From an uncultured Oscillospiraceae bacterium (GTDB taxonomy: Bacteria > Bacillota > Clostridia > Oscillospirales > Acutalibacteraceae): a stretch of DNA of 58,673 nt. The DNA is taken from assembly GCA_900540535.1 (NCBI GenBank), contig UQGM01000011.1, positions 1-58,673 of the forward strand, in the 5' to 3' direction. How positions within the stretch are numbered: position 1 is the stretch's first letter; the number at the start of each line of letters is the position of its first letter. The position numbers and the translations under genes are program-made. This document shows, piece after piece, positions 42,892-51,871 of this stretch. The notes below the pieces were generated by a model, which saw nothing but the letters and a program-made list of their open reading frames with translations, had not been told where the DNA came from and did no database searches.

Positions 42892-44097
42892 ATGAAAACA
42901 CTGGGTACATATTTTCAAAACAGTGAAACCGAGCCTTTAAAGTATGGAGAGGTTAATCTTATTAACCCTCCCCGTCAGAGACTCAGAGGCGAGGAAAAAC
43001 TGACAGGTATTGAAGCCTTTCCCGTATTCAACGGCTTTTGCGGTACTGATTTTGAGCTTATGAAAATGGGCAGAGCAGGCAATCTCAATGCAAAATTCCC
43101 GGAGGGAGAAAAAAGACTTATTAACGGTCATGAGAGCGTTGTGTGGGTTCCCTCTGAGAACAGATTTGCCATTGTCCTCATAAGAGGCGGCGACAGCTGC
43201 GATCCCACACGCTACACTGAGGATGAAACTTATTTTGAGTACGGCTGCGACGGAGCGGACGGACTTTTCTGCGACAAAAACTATTTTAATCCTCAGATGC
43301 TCCTGCATCTTCCCGAAAAATATGAGGGACTTAAAAAGCTTCCACTTTCACTGGCAAAAAAGCTTGTGTTCTCAGACCCTTATGCCTGCGCTGTATTCCA
43401 GCACGAGCGTATGGAAGATATCGGAATGGCTCAGAATTTCCGTGTTGAAAAGGCAAAGAGAAAGTGCTCTGACGCTGAGGCTATGGAGTACGCAAGAGAG
43501 AGCACCTTTGACAGGGTTGTAATTTTCGGCCTTGGCACAACAGGACTTTTTATAGGCGATCAGATAAGACGCAATCATGAAAATGCAAAAATTCTCTTTG
43601 TGGGTAGAAGCTCCGAAGAAACAGCAAAGGTTAAGTTTGCAAAGGAAGTTGTAAAAGCCGATTATCTCTGCACCGATTCAATGAGCGAAGCGGAAACAGC
43701 AGAAAATATAATTAAGAAAATTGGAGGAAGAGCTACTGTTTTCGTAGGTGTAAGCGGTACGAATGTTGAGCACCGTGTGGCTTTTGAGCATAAAGTTCTC
43801 GGATGCAACGGAATATACAACAGCTTTTCCTTAGGACCGAAAATTACATTTGATACAATGCCCTTTGGCTTTGAAAATCACGTGATTTTCGCATCAATTA
43901 ACTTTACTCAGGCACATATGGAAAAGGCAATAGAAATTCTCAGTGAGAGCCGCTTTGACGAAATAGTGGAGCTCATTGACAAGGAAGAGTTTATTGCCGA
44001 TCCCATTTATGCATATGAAAACAAAATCTATTCAAAGGCAGCTCCCCTTAAAACGGCCGTTGTCTGGAACAAAAATTACATGGAGATGGAAAAATAA
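42892..44097 (+). CDS. GlcDH-type zinc sugar dehydrogenase, candidate L-galactose (L-fucose) 1-dehydrogenase
   Basis: This 401-residue medium-chain dehydrogenase is of the glucose/galactose 1-dehydrogenase group. The catalytic centre has GFCGTD (Cys50, Asp53) and GHES (His80, Glu81). FGLGTTGLFIGDQ binds NAD(P), and the C-terminal GlcDH-type domain is present. It should oxidise C1 of an aldose to a lactone. Because lactonase, L-galactonate dehydrogenase, UxaB and UxaA follow, the most likely substrate is L-galactose, with L-fucose as alternative (inference). The stop overlaps the next start by one base, so the two proteins are probably coupled. Confidence 0.72.
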   Translation: MKTLGTYFQNSETEPLKYGEVNLINPPRQRLRGEEKLTGIEAFPVFNGFCGTDFELMKMGRAGNLNAKFPEGEKRLINGHESVVWVPSENRFAIVLIRGGDSCDPTRYTEDETYFEYGCDGADGLFCDKNYFNPQMLLHLPEKYEGLKKLPLSLAKKLVFSDPYACAVFQHERMEDIGMAQNFRVEKAKRKCSDAEAMEYARESTFDRVVIFGLGTTGLFIGDQIRRNHENAKILFVGRSSEETAKVKFAKEVVKADYLCTDSMSEAETAENIIKKIGGRATVFVGVSGTNVEHRVAFEHKVLGCNGIYNSFSLGPKITFDTMPFGFENHVIFASINFTQAHMEKAIEILSESRFDEIVELIDKEEFIADPIYAYENKIYSKAAPLKTAVVWNKNYMEMEK

Positions 44098-45113
44098 TGA
44101 AAACAGTTCAAATCATCGAACCGGGTAAAATTGAAATCAGAGAGGCCGAAATGCCCCAGCTTAAAGAAGGCGAAGCACTTCTTAAAATCCTTTACTGCGG
44201 AATCTGCGGCGCAGACGTTGCAAGCTTTACCGGCAATCAGCCTTTCACAACCTACCCCAGAATCCCCGGCCATGAGTTCAGCGCTGAAATCGCACAGATC
44301 GGCGAAAATGACAGAGGACTTAAAGTAGGCGATATCGTAACAGCTAATCCCTATTTTAACTGCGGAGACTGCTATTCATGCAGAAGAGGCCTTGTAAATG
44401 CCTGCACTGATAACCGTACAATGGGTGTTCAGAGAGACGGCAGCTTTGCTGAGTATGTTGCAATGCCCATTGAGAGAATCTATCCCGGCAAGGGACTTTC
44501 TGCAAAAGAACTTGCACTTATTGAGCCTTTCTCAATCGGATACCACGCTCTTTCAAGAGCTGAGGTAAAAGAAGGAGACAACGTTCTCATTATGGGTTCA
44601 GGTCCTATCGGTCTTTTCGCTCTTATTTCAGCAAAGCAGAAGGGCGCAAAAGTTGCAATTGCCGACCTTCTTGATAACCGTCTTGCTCTTGCCAAGGAAT
44701 ACGGCGCAGATATGGTTATAAATACAGGTAAAGAAGACCTTTCCGCAAAGTCAGCTGAATTTACAGACGGTAACGGCTTCGATGTATGCGTTGAGGCTTG
44801 CGGACTTCCTGTAACGTTCCTTTCCTGCATTGAGCAGGCTGCTTTCGGAGCAAACATTATCCTTATCGGTAACGGCAAAAAGGATACAACTTTCTGCCAT
44901 TCCATTCTTTTAAAGAAAGAGCTCAACGTTTTCGGCAGCCGTAACTCCTACGGCAAGGACTTCCTTGCACTTATCGATATGGTTGCAGATGGCAAAGTTG
45001 ACGTTCTCAAAATGGTAAGCGGCGTTTACGAAATGGATAATGCAATTGAAGCTTTCAAGGCTCTTGCAAATAATAAGGGCGACCTTGCAAAACTTCTTGT
45101 AAAAATCGGCTGA
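44097..45113 (+). CDS. lgoD: Zinc-dependent L-galactonate 5-dehydrogenase (LgoD-like)
   Basis: This 338-residue medium-chain dehydrogenase closely follows E. coli LgoD (YjjN) in its sequence pattern, with GNQPFTTYPRIPGHEF against its GNQPFFSYPRVLGHEI. Catalytic zinc ligands are Cys37, His59 and Glu143 region; structural zinc uses Cys89, Cys92, Cys95 and Cys103. The NAD site is GSGPIG (167-172). The reaction is L-galactonate to D-tagaturonate. Its place between an aldose dehydrogenase and UxaB supports this. It could also be a related polyol dehydrogenase such as threonine or sorbitol dehydrogenase, less likely given the operon. Confidence 0.75.
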   Translation: MKTVQIIEPGKIEIREAEMPQLKEGEALLKILYCGICGADVASFTGNQPFTTYPRIPGHEFSAEIAQIGENDRGLKVGDIVTANPYFNCGDCYSCRRGLVNACTDNRTMGVQRDGSFAEYVAMPIERIYPGKGLSAKELALIEPFSIGYHALSRAEVKEGDNVLIMGSGPIGLFALISAKQKGAKVAIADLLDNRLALAKEYGADMVINTGKEDLSAKSAEFTDGNGFDVCVEACGLPVTFLSCIEQAAFGANIILIGNGKKDTTFCHSILLKKELNVFGSRNSYGKDFLALIDMVADGKVDVLKMVSGVYEMDNAIEAFKALANNKGDLAKLLVKIG

Positions 45114-45125
45114 GGTGATATTATT

Positions 45126-46448
45126 ATGACAGAGAGAATAATTCAGTTCGGCGAGGGAAATTTCCTCAGAGGTTTTGCCGATTACTTTATACATAAACTT
45201 AACGAAAAAGGACTCTTTGACGGCAGCGTAGTTATCGTTCAGCCTATTGCAAAGGGACTTACAGATACAATCAATGCTCAGAAGGGCGAGTATAACCTGT
45301 ATCTTCGAGGAATTCAGGACGGAAAAGAAGTCTGCGAGCACACAAAAATTCAGAGCGTATCAAGGGCAATAAATCCCTATGAGGATTTTGATGCATACCT
45401 CTCTCTTGCAGACGATCCAAATTTCCGCTTCATTATTTCAAACACAACAGAAGCAGGCATTGCCTATGATGATTCCTGTGAGATAACAGATGCGCCGCCT
45501 TCATCATTCCCTGCAAAGCTTACAGTTTTGCTTAACGAGCGCTTCAAGAAAGGACTTAAAGGTTTTATCATCCTTTCCTGCGAGCTCATTGACCACAACG
45601 GCGACGAACTTAAAAAGTGCGTTCTCAAATATGCCGATAAGTGGAATTTAGGCGAGGACTTCAAAAAGTGGCTTGTGGAGGAAAACAGCTTCTGCAATAC
45701 ACTTGTTGACAGAATCGTAACAGGTTATCCGAGAGAAGAGGCGGAGAAACTCTGCGAAGAGCTGGGATATGAAGATAAGCTCCTTGATACAGCAGAGATC
45801 TTCCACCTTTGGGTAATTGAGGGACATTTTGAAGATGAGCTTCCTCTTCAGAAAGCCGGCTTCAACGTTGTCTGGACAGATGACGTAACACCCTACAAAA
45901 AGCGTAAGGTAAGAATCCTCAACGGCGGACATACCTCAATGGTAACAGGTGCGCTTCTTTCAGGTCTTGAAACAGTTGGTCAGTGCGTAAACGACGAGGT
46001 AGTGGGCAATTTCCTTAAAAAGTGCCTGTTTACTGAAATTGTACCTACACTGGGCGGCAGCGCAGAGGACGAAAATTTTGCAAACGCCGTACTTGAGCGT
46101 TTTGCAAATCCCTATATAAAGCATATGCTTCGTTCAATCGCTCTTAACAGCGTAAGTAAGTTCTCAGTTCGTGTACTTCCCACAATTTTAGAGTACAAAG
46201 AGCAGCAGGGTGAATATCCTCTTTCTCTTACAATGGCTCTTGCAGCGCTTATTGAGTTTTACAAAACAGATAAGCCTCAGGATCTTCCCGAAGTTGAGGA
46301 GTTCATGAAGAAAGCTTCTGTGGAAGAGATTCTTAAGAACAAGGAGCTTTGGGGCAGCGATATTTCCGATATTAAAAAGGATGTAGAAATCTGCCTTAAT
46401 AAAATTCACACTCTCGGTATGAAGAGGGCTATGGAATGGACAATTTAA
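45126..46448 (+). CDS. uxaB: Tagaturonate reductase
   Basis: This 440-residue long-chain mannitol-dehydrogenase-type enzyme reduces D-tagaturonate to D-altronate with NADH. The N-terminus IIQFGEGNFLRGFADYFI and the catalytic region VRILNGGHTSMV (Asn266, His269, Lys nearby) fit UxaB rather than mannonate oxidoreductase UxuB. It lies 12 bp after lgoD and overlaps uxaA by 13 bp, giving the expected order of steps. Galacturonate isomerase UxaC is absent here, which points to L-galactonate rather than galacturonate as the source of tagaturonate. Confidence 0.88.
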   Translation: MTERIIQFGEGNFLRGFADYFIHKLNEKGLFDGSVVIVQPIAKGLTDTINAQKGEYNLYLRGIQDGKEVCEHTKIQSVSRAINPYEDFDAYLSLADDPNFRFIISNTTEAGIAYDDSCEITDAPPSSFPAKLTVLLNERFKKGLKGFIILSCELIDHNGDELKKCVLKYADKWNLGEDFKKWLVEENSFCNTLVDRIVTGYPREEAEKLCEELGYEDKLLDTAEIFHLWVIEGHFEDELPLQKAGFNVVWTDDVTPYKKRKVRILNGGHTSMVTGALLSGLETVGQCVNDEVVGNFLKKCLFTEIVPTLGGSAEDENFANAVLERFANPYIKHMLRSIALNSVSKFSVRVLPTILEYKEQQGEYPLSLTMALAALIEFYKTDKPQDLPEVEEFMKKASVEEILKNKELWGSDISDIKKDVEICLNKIHTLGMKRAMEWTI

Positions 46449-47824
46449 AGGGATTCATTAAAATACATGAAAACGATAATGTTGCGGTAAATATTGAAAC
46501 AGGACATAAAAAAGCCCTTTGTCATATAAACAAGGGCGAAAAGGTTATAAAGTACGGCTTCCCCATCGGTGTTGCTACGGAAGATATAAACGAGGGCGAC
46601 CATGTACATTCTCATAACCTTAAAACAGGTCTCAGCGACATTTTGGATTATCAGTACACTCCTGAAATTCCGGGAGTAAAGCCTTTGGAAGCTCCGGAAA
46701 TAATGGCTTATGAGCGTGAAAACGGGGAAATCGGTATAAGAAACGATATATGGATAATAAACACTGTTGGCTGCGTAAACAAAACTGCGGCAATCCTCAG
46801 TGAGAAGACAGGCGCTTTTACCTTTCCCCACCCTTATGGGTGCAGCCAGCTTGGCGATGACCATAAGACCACTCAGAAAATTCTCTGTGGTCTTATAAAG
46901 CATCCCAATGCAGGCGGCGTGCTTGTGCTCGGCCTCGGATGTGAAAACAATAATATCCCCGAGCTTAAAAAGGTTTTAGGGGAATACGATGAAAAAAGAG
47001 TACGCTTTCTTTCTGTTCAGGATTGCAGTGATGAAATTGCTGAGGGCGTAAAAATAATTGAAGAGCTCAAAGCTCAGGCTGCAAAGGATAAAAGAGTACC
47101 TGTAAGCGCTTCAAGACTGAAAGTGGGACTTAAATGCGGAGGCAGTGACGGATTTTCCGGAATTACTGCAAATCCCCTTGCAGGTCAGTTTACAGATATG
47201 TTTACCGCAATGGGCGGATGTGCGGTGCTGTCAGAGGTTCCCGAAATGTTTGGAGCCGAGACAATACTCATGAACCGCTGCGTTTCCCGTGAAGTGTTTG
47301 ATAAAACCGTAAATCTTATAAACGATTATAAGAGATACTTTATGGCTCACGGTCAGCCAGTTTATGAAAATCCGTCTCCCGGAAACAAGGCGGGCGGAAT
47401 CACAACCCTTGAGGAAAAATCTCTTGGCTGTGTTCAGAAAGGCGGCAGAGCTCCCGTTGTGGATGTCCTTGATATCGGCGAAAAGTGCGTTAAAAACGGA
47501 CTCAGCCTCCTTAAAGGACCCGGCAACGATATTGTAGCGGTTACAAATCTTACCGCTTCCGGATGCCACATTATCCTCTTTACAACAGGCAGAGGAACGC
47601 CTCTGGGTGCTCCTGTTCCCACAATAAAGATAGCTACAAATAATTCAATCAGGGATAAAAAGCCTCACTGGATTGATTTCGGAGCGGGAGATATGCTCGA
47701 GGGAGCAAATCTTTCTGAAAAACTCAAAGACTATGTCTTTTCAGTGGCTCAGGGAGAGCTTACCAATAACGAAAAGAACGGATACAGAGAAATCGCTATT
47801 TTTAAGGACGGTGTTACACTTTGA
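46436..47824 (+). CDS. uxaA: Altronate dehydratase
   Basis: This 462-residue iron-dependent dehydratase converts D-altronate to 2-keto-3-deoxy-D-gluconate. The N-terminal SAF domain (residues about 1-75) is joined to the dehydratase body. Strong family blocks are PYGCSQLGDDH, LGCENN, GGSDGFSGITANP, ENPSPGNKAGGITTLEEKSLGC and the end REIAIFKDGVTL. It is about 30 residues shorter than E. coli UxaA because a loop in the SAF domain is shortened. No KDG kinase or aldolase gene lies in the window, so the last steps occur elsewhere. A UxaA-like dehydratase is used on L-fuconate in Campylobacter, so substrate should be tested. Confidence 0.9.
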   Translation: MDNLKGFIKIHENDNVAVNIETGHKKALCHINKGEKVIKYGFPIGVATEDINEGDHVHSHNLKTGLSDILDYQYTPEIPGVKPLEAPEIMAYERENGEIGIRNDIWIINTVGCVNKTAAILSEKTGAFTFPHPYGCSQLGDDHKTTQKILCGLIKHPNAGGVLVLGLGCENNNIPELKKVLGEYDEKRVRFLSVQDCSDEIAEGVKIIEELKAQAAKDKRVPVSASRLKVGLKCGGSDGFSGITANPLAGQFTDMFTAMGGCAVLSEVPEMFGAETILMNRCVSREVFDKTVNLINDYKRYFMAHGQPVYENPSPGNKAGGITTLEEKSLGCVQKGGRAPVVDVLDIGEKCVKNGLSLLKGPGNDIVAVTNLTASGCHIILFTTGRGTPLGAPVPTIKIATNNSIRDKKPHWIDFGAGDMLEGANLSEKLKDYVFSVAQGELTNNEKNGYREIAIFKDGVTL

Positions 47825-48696
47825 TTATCGACGCACATCTTCATCTTTGGAAAAAGCAGGACGGACTTGTTGACGGAAGAAAAGTTATCCCCCTTAAAAA
47901 CGGACAAAGTGATTTCGGCGGAGAAATAAGGCAGATGATGCCTCCTTATATGACCGACGGAGTGAACAGCGCAGAGGTACTCCTTGCCAATATGGATTAC
48001 GCAGGAGTATCCGCCTGTGCCGTAACTCAGGAGGAAATTGACGGAAATCAGGATGAATATCTTTTGGAAGTAAAGAAAAATTATCCCGAAAGATTCCGTG
48101 TATGCTCCCTTTACCGTGAGGGTATGCCCTATACCCTTGAGGGATTTGACGGCATAAAGCTCTGTGCAGGAAGATTAAAGACCCAGGATCTCACAAAGCA
48201 CTTTGAGGTATTTGAAAATGCCTGCAAAAAGGGAAAGTATGTTTCTATTGATCTTGCCGACGGAGATGCTCAGACAGGGGCTATGCAGGAAATCATCTCC
48301 CAGCTTCCCGATCTCAAAATAGCCATAGGACATTTTGGAATGGTTACCCGTGAGGGCTGGAAAGAGCAGATTCGCCTTGCAAGAAACAAGAATGTGTTTA
48401 TAGAAAGCGGCGGAATAACCTGGCTTTTCAACAGTGAGTTTTATCCGTTCCCGTCTGCTGTGAAAGCTATAAAAGAGGCGGCTGAAATTTGCGGTATGGA
48501 AAAGCTCATGTGGGGCAGCGATTACCCCAGAACCATGACCGCTATTACATACAAAATGAGCTATGATTTTGTTTTAAAATCAAAGGAGCTCAGCGACGGA
48601 GAGAAAAAGATGTTCCTTGTCGAAAACGCTATGAAATTTTATGGTTTTAAGAACCTTACGGAACCTAAAAAAATAAAAAACATGGTAGAGGATTGA
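47821..48696 (+). CDS. COG3618-type amidohydrolase, candidate L-galactonolactone (L-fuconolactone) hydrolase
   Basis: This 291-residue amidohydrolase-2 enzyme has HLHLW at the N-terminus (His6, His8), GHFGMVTREGW and WGSDYPR as metal and acid/base motifs. Family members hydrolyse sugar lactones such as L-fuconolactone and L-rhamnonolactone, as well as 2-pyrone-4,6-dicarboxylate. In this operon it would open the lactone made by the aldose dehydrogenase and give L-galactonate. It starts with TTG, overlaps the uxaA stop by 4 nt, and has AAGGACG upstream. Confidence 0.76.
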   Translation: MIIDAHLHLWKKQDGLVDGRKVIPLKNGQSDFGGEIRQMMPPYMTDGVNSAEVLLANMDYAGVSACAVTQEEIDGNQDEYLLEVKKNYPERFRVCSLYREGMPYTLEGFDGIKLCAGRLKTQDLTKHFEVFENACKKGKYVSIDLADGDAQTGAMQEIISQLPDLKIAIGHFGMVTREGWKEQIRLARNKNVFIESGGITWLFNSEFYPFPSAVKAIKEAAEICGMEKLMWGSDYPRTMTAITYKMSYDFVLKSKELSDGEKKMFLVENAMKFYGFKNLTEPKKIKNMVED

Positions 48697-48701
48697 GTTT
48701 T

Positions 48702-50375
48702 ATGAGCGAAACAAATAAGACCGTCTTGATTTCCGCCTCTGACTTCGGTGTAAAGCCAGGCAGAGAAGTTGCAAAGGAGCTTACGGCTCTTTTCAAAAGT
48801 ATTTCGGAAACTCAAGGGGAAAAAGAGCTGTACTTTGAACCGGGCGAATATTTTATTGACGCATCAAAGTGCGAAAAAGAGATGTTCTTTATTACGAACA
48901 CAGTCGGTGACAACGAGTTTAAAAAGGGAGAGGTTCCCCATGAAAACAGAGCGGCGCTCAGTCTTAAAGGCATAAATGATCTTTGTATAAAAGGTGAGGG
49001 AGCCGTATTTGTAATTGACGGTCAGTCTACCAATATGGCAATCAGAGATTGCGAAAATATAACTGTTGAAGGCATAACTTTCAAAGCTGTCAGTCCGGAT
49101 ATGCACGAACTGGCGGCCGAGAAGGTTACGCCTTTTTACGTTGATTTTCGACTTGACAGGGAAAGCAATTATGTAAAGACAGAAAAAGGCTTTGCCTTTA
49201 AAGGTACTGATTATCAGGTAGATTTTACAGACTGTGCTTTGAATGCCCACTGGATAGGCAGAATAAGAGAAAAATCAATGGATTCCGTAAGAAGAGTAAG
49301 CCATCCTCTTCTTGGCTGTCACAAAATAAAGGAACTGGGCGACCGACTGTTCAGAGCATATTATTTTGTCCCACGAGGAATTAAAAAAGGTGACAGATAT
49401 TATCTCTTTGACGTAAGAAGAAAGTATGCTGGAATTTTTGCTGAGAGATGCAAAAATCTTACTCTCAGAGAGGTTAAGCAGAGGTTCAATTATTCACTTG
49501 CCCTTGTAGCTCAGGACTGTGAAAACGTAAATGTAGAAAAGGTTGACTTTTCTCCCGAAAAGGGCGGAGCAAGGCTTATGGCATCTGTTGCGGACTTTAT
49601 GCAGATATGCATGTGCCGAGGCGATGTAAATATAACTGACAGCTTCTATCAGGGAGCCGGCGACGACTGCCTCAATGTTCACGGAATACATTTCAAAATA
49701 GATAGTATGGAAAAAACATCTGACGGCGGAGAAATGAAAGTAAAATTCATGCATCCCCAGAGCCATGGTTTCAATCCCCTGAGAGTGGGTGACGATATTG
49801 AGTATATCGACACAAAATCAATGCTCAGTAAGGGAAAGGCAAAAATACTTTCCTCTTCTCTTTTAGATGAATATACAATTTCTCTTTCCGTTGATTCCCT
49901 TGATGGAGCGGAAAAGGGAATGGTAATTGAAGATGTAACCGCTTGTCCCAATCTTTATTTTGCAGGCAATGAGCTTACAAGAATAATAACAAGAGGACTT
50001 CTTATTACCACAAGAGGCAAAGTTGTTGTTGAGAACAATATTTTTGCCGATACACAGATGAGCAGCATACTTTTCTCAGACGATGCCAAGAGCTGGTATG
50101 AGAGCGGAATGGTCTGCGACGTAACTATCAGAAATAATAAGTTCTATACCTGCGGCGGTGGTAAAAACATCTGGATGCTTCCGGAAAACTCAGTGCACGA
50201 GGGAGCAGTTCACGGCGATTTCCTTATTGAGGGCAATACCTTTGCAAGTCCCAAAAACGGAGGAATCAGCGCAAAATCCACACGCAGCGTAACTATCAGA
50301 AACAACGAAATAGTTGGTAAAAGAAAGAATTTTCTCACCGTCAAAAATGTTGATAGACTCGATTCAGATATCTGA
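48702..50375 (+). CDS. GH110 family alpha-1,3-galactosidase-like enzyme
   Basis: This 557-residue beta-helix protein has no signal peptide. The family-typical block is QGAGDDCLNVHG, followed by KVKFMHPQSHGFNPLRVGDDI. Asp298, Asp321 and Asp322 have the same spacing (23, then adjacent) as the three catalytic carboxylates I recall for GH110. Known members are inverting exo-alpha-1,3-galactosidases acting on blood-group B, linear alpha-1,3-Gal and carrageenan fragments. ATG 48702 with AGAGGA about 9 nt upstream is chosen over TTG 48693. It follows the lactonase by a few bases in the operon. Confidence 0.82.
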   Translation: MSETNKTVLISASDFGVKPGREVAKELTALFKSISETQGEKELYFEPGEYFIDASKCEKEMFFITNTVGDNEFKKGEVPHENRAALSLKGINDLCIKGEGAVFVIDGQSTNMAIRDCENITVEGITFKAVSPDMHELAAEKVTPFYVDFRLDRESNYVKTEKGFAFKGTDYQVDFTDCALNAHWIGRIREKSMDSVRRVSHPLLGCHKIKELGDRLFRAYYFVPRGIKKGDRYYLFDVRRKYAGIFAERCKNLTLREVKQRFNYSLALVAQDCENVNVEKVDFSPEKGGARLMASVADFMQICMCRGDVNITDSFYQGAGDDCLNVHGIHFKIDSMEKTSDGGEMKVKFMHPQSHGFNPLRVGDDIEYIDTKSMLSKGKAKILSSSLLDEYTISLSVDSLDGAEKGMVIEDVTACPNLYFAGNELTRIITRGLLITTRGKVVVENNIFADTQMSSILFSDDAKSWYESGMVCDVTIRNNKFYTCGGGKNIWMLPENSVHEGAVHGDFLIEGNTFASPKNGGISAKSTRSVTIRNNEIVGKRKNFLTVKNVDRLDSDI

Positions 50376-50395
50376 TTGATTTTTGGAGAGGCAAT

Positions 50396-51871
50396 ATGAG
50401 TGATTTAATCAAGGATTATCTTGTCAGGATTGATGAGGTTATAGAAAAGGGCGAATATAAGGATAACTGGGAAAGTCTTTCCCAGTATCCTGTTGCCAAT
50501 TGGTACAAAGAGGCAAAGTTCGGTGTATTTATTCACTGGGGTGTCTATGCCGTTCCGGCATATTTCAGCGAATGGTATTGCCGACTTATGTACTACAAGG
50601 GAAATCCCGTATATTGGCATCACAGAAGAAAATACGGTAAAAATTTCAATTACCGTGAATTTATCCCCATGTTCAAGGCTGAAAAATTTGACGCTGACAA
50701 CTGGGTGAAGCTAATAAAGGATGCCGGAGCAAAATTTATGATGCCGGTTGGCGAGCATCACGACGGCTTTAAGATGTATGACAGTGACCTTAATGAGTGG
50801 ACCAGTGTTAATATGGGTCCCAAAAGGGATATTTTAGGGGAACTGAAAGCTTCCTGTGAAAGAAACGGAATGATTTTTTCAACTTCCAGCCACAGAGCGG
50901 AGCACTTTTGGTTTATGAACGGCGGCAGAACCGTAGGGTATGATAACGAAACCCTAGACGAAAAATACCGCTCCCTTTACGGTCCCTGTGTGGGAGTGCA
51001 TAAGAGAAACAATCTCTACACTCTTCTTAAGCAGGAACACGGAATAGAGCCCACAAAAGAGTGGCTCGAGGACTGGCTTGTATCTTCCTGCGATCTTATA
51101 GACCGCTATGAGCCTGCATCTTTGTTTTTTGACTGGTGGGTTTCCTACAAGGCTTTCAGACCTTATCTTAAAAAATTCCTTGCCTATTATTACAACCGTT
51201 CCCTCCAGTGGGGCAAAGAAGTGTGCGTTTATTATAAGTCCGATGCCGCAATGTATAATTGTGCCATATTTGACAGAGAGCGTGGACAGCTTCCGGGAAT
51301 AAGTCCATATATATGGCAGAGCGAAACTTCAACGGCAAGAAATGCATGGTCATACTGTACCACAAATAAATTTAAGTCCCCCGAGGAAATAGCCTGCAAC
51401 ATGACCGACGTTATTTCCAAAAACGGATGCTATGTTCTGAATATCGGCCCTAAAGCAGACGGAACAATTTGTGACGAGGAGCTTAAAATTCTCAGCGAAA
51501 TGGGCAGATGGACAAAGAAAAACGCCGAAGCAATCTGGGGTACTTCTCCTTATAAGGTTTTCGGAGAGGGTAAAGTACAGAAAAACGGTTCTTTCAGTGA
51601 GAAATACGATTACACTGAAAAGGATTACCGTTTTACATACAGAAACGGTGTGATTTACGCTTTTGTTCTTGTTCCCGCAGGCAGAAAAGAGTTTAAGATT
51701 AAATCCCTTGCCCACAGTATGGATATGTTCAATTTTGTAATTAAAAACATCACTGTTCTCGGTGAGGGTACACCAGCAAAGTATGATATTTCTAAGAAGT
51801 ATCTTACAATCAGAACCCCCGAAAAAATTACTGATACAATGCCCGTATGTTTTAAAATTGAGGTAGACTGA
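50396..51871 (+). CDS. GH29 family alpha-L-fucosidase
   Basis: This 491-residue retaining enzyme has a TIM barrel followed by a beta-sandwich (about residue 370 onwards). Diagnostic positions are FIHWG (His47), SEWY (Glu59, Trp60), GEHHDGF (120-125) and LFFDWW, where Asp246 is the expected nucleophile. No signal peptide is present. The stop overlaps the next ATG by one base. GH29 removes alpha-linked L-fucose; some members also accept L-galactose derivatives, which matters for this locus. The linkage specificity (GH29-A or -B) is not determined. Confidence 0.85.
   Translation: MSDLIKDYLVRIDEVIEKGEYKDNWESLSQYPVANWYKEAKFGVFIHWGVYAVPAYFSEWYCRLMYYKGNPVYWHHRRKYGKNFNYREFIPMFKAEKFDADNWVKLIKDAGAKFMMPVGEHHDGFKMYDSDLNEWTSVNMGPKRDILGELKASCERNGMIFSTSSHRAEHFWFMNGGRTVGYDNETLDEKYRSLYGPCVGVHKRNNLYTLLKQEHGIEPTKEWLEDWLVSSCDLIDRYEPASLFFDWWVSYKAFRPYLKKFLAYYYNRSLQWGKEVCVYYKSDAAMYNCAIFDRERGQLPGISPYIWQSETSTARNAWSYCTTNKFKSPEEIACNMTDVISKNGCYVLNIGPKADGTICDEELKILSEMGRWTKKNAEAIWGTSPYKVFGEGKVQKNGSFSEKYDYTEKDYRFTYRNGVIYAFVLVPAGRKEFKIKSLAHSMDMFNFVIKNITVLGEGTPAKYDISKKYLTIRTPEKITDTMPVCFKIEVD

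Noticed and set aside
42892..47824. Galacturonate catabolism (pectin)
   Set aside because: UxaB and UxaA occur in that pathway, but UxaC and pectinolytic genes are absent, while an aldose dehydrogenase and a lactonase are present.
42892..48696. Classical L-fucose oxidation pathway as the reading of the five catabolic genes
   Set aside because: UxaA-like and COG3618 enzymes do serve fucose in Campylobacter, but LgoD plus UxaB have no place in that pathway and a 6-deoxy product could not be phosphorylated by a KDG kinase. It is kept only as a secondary option.
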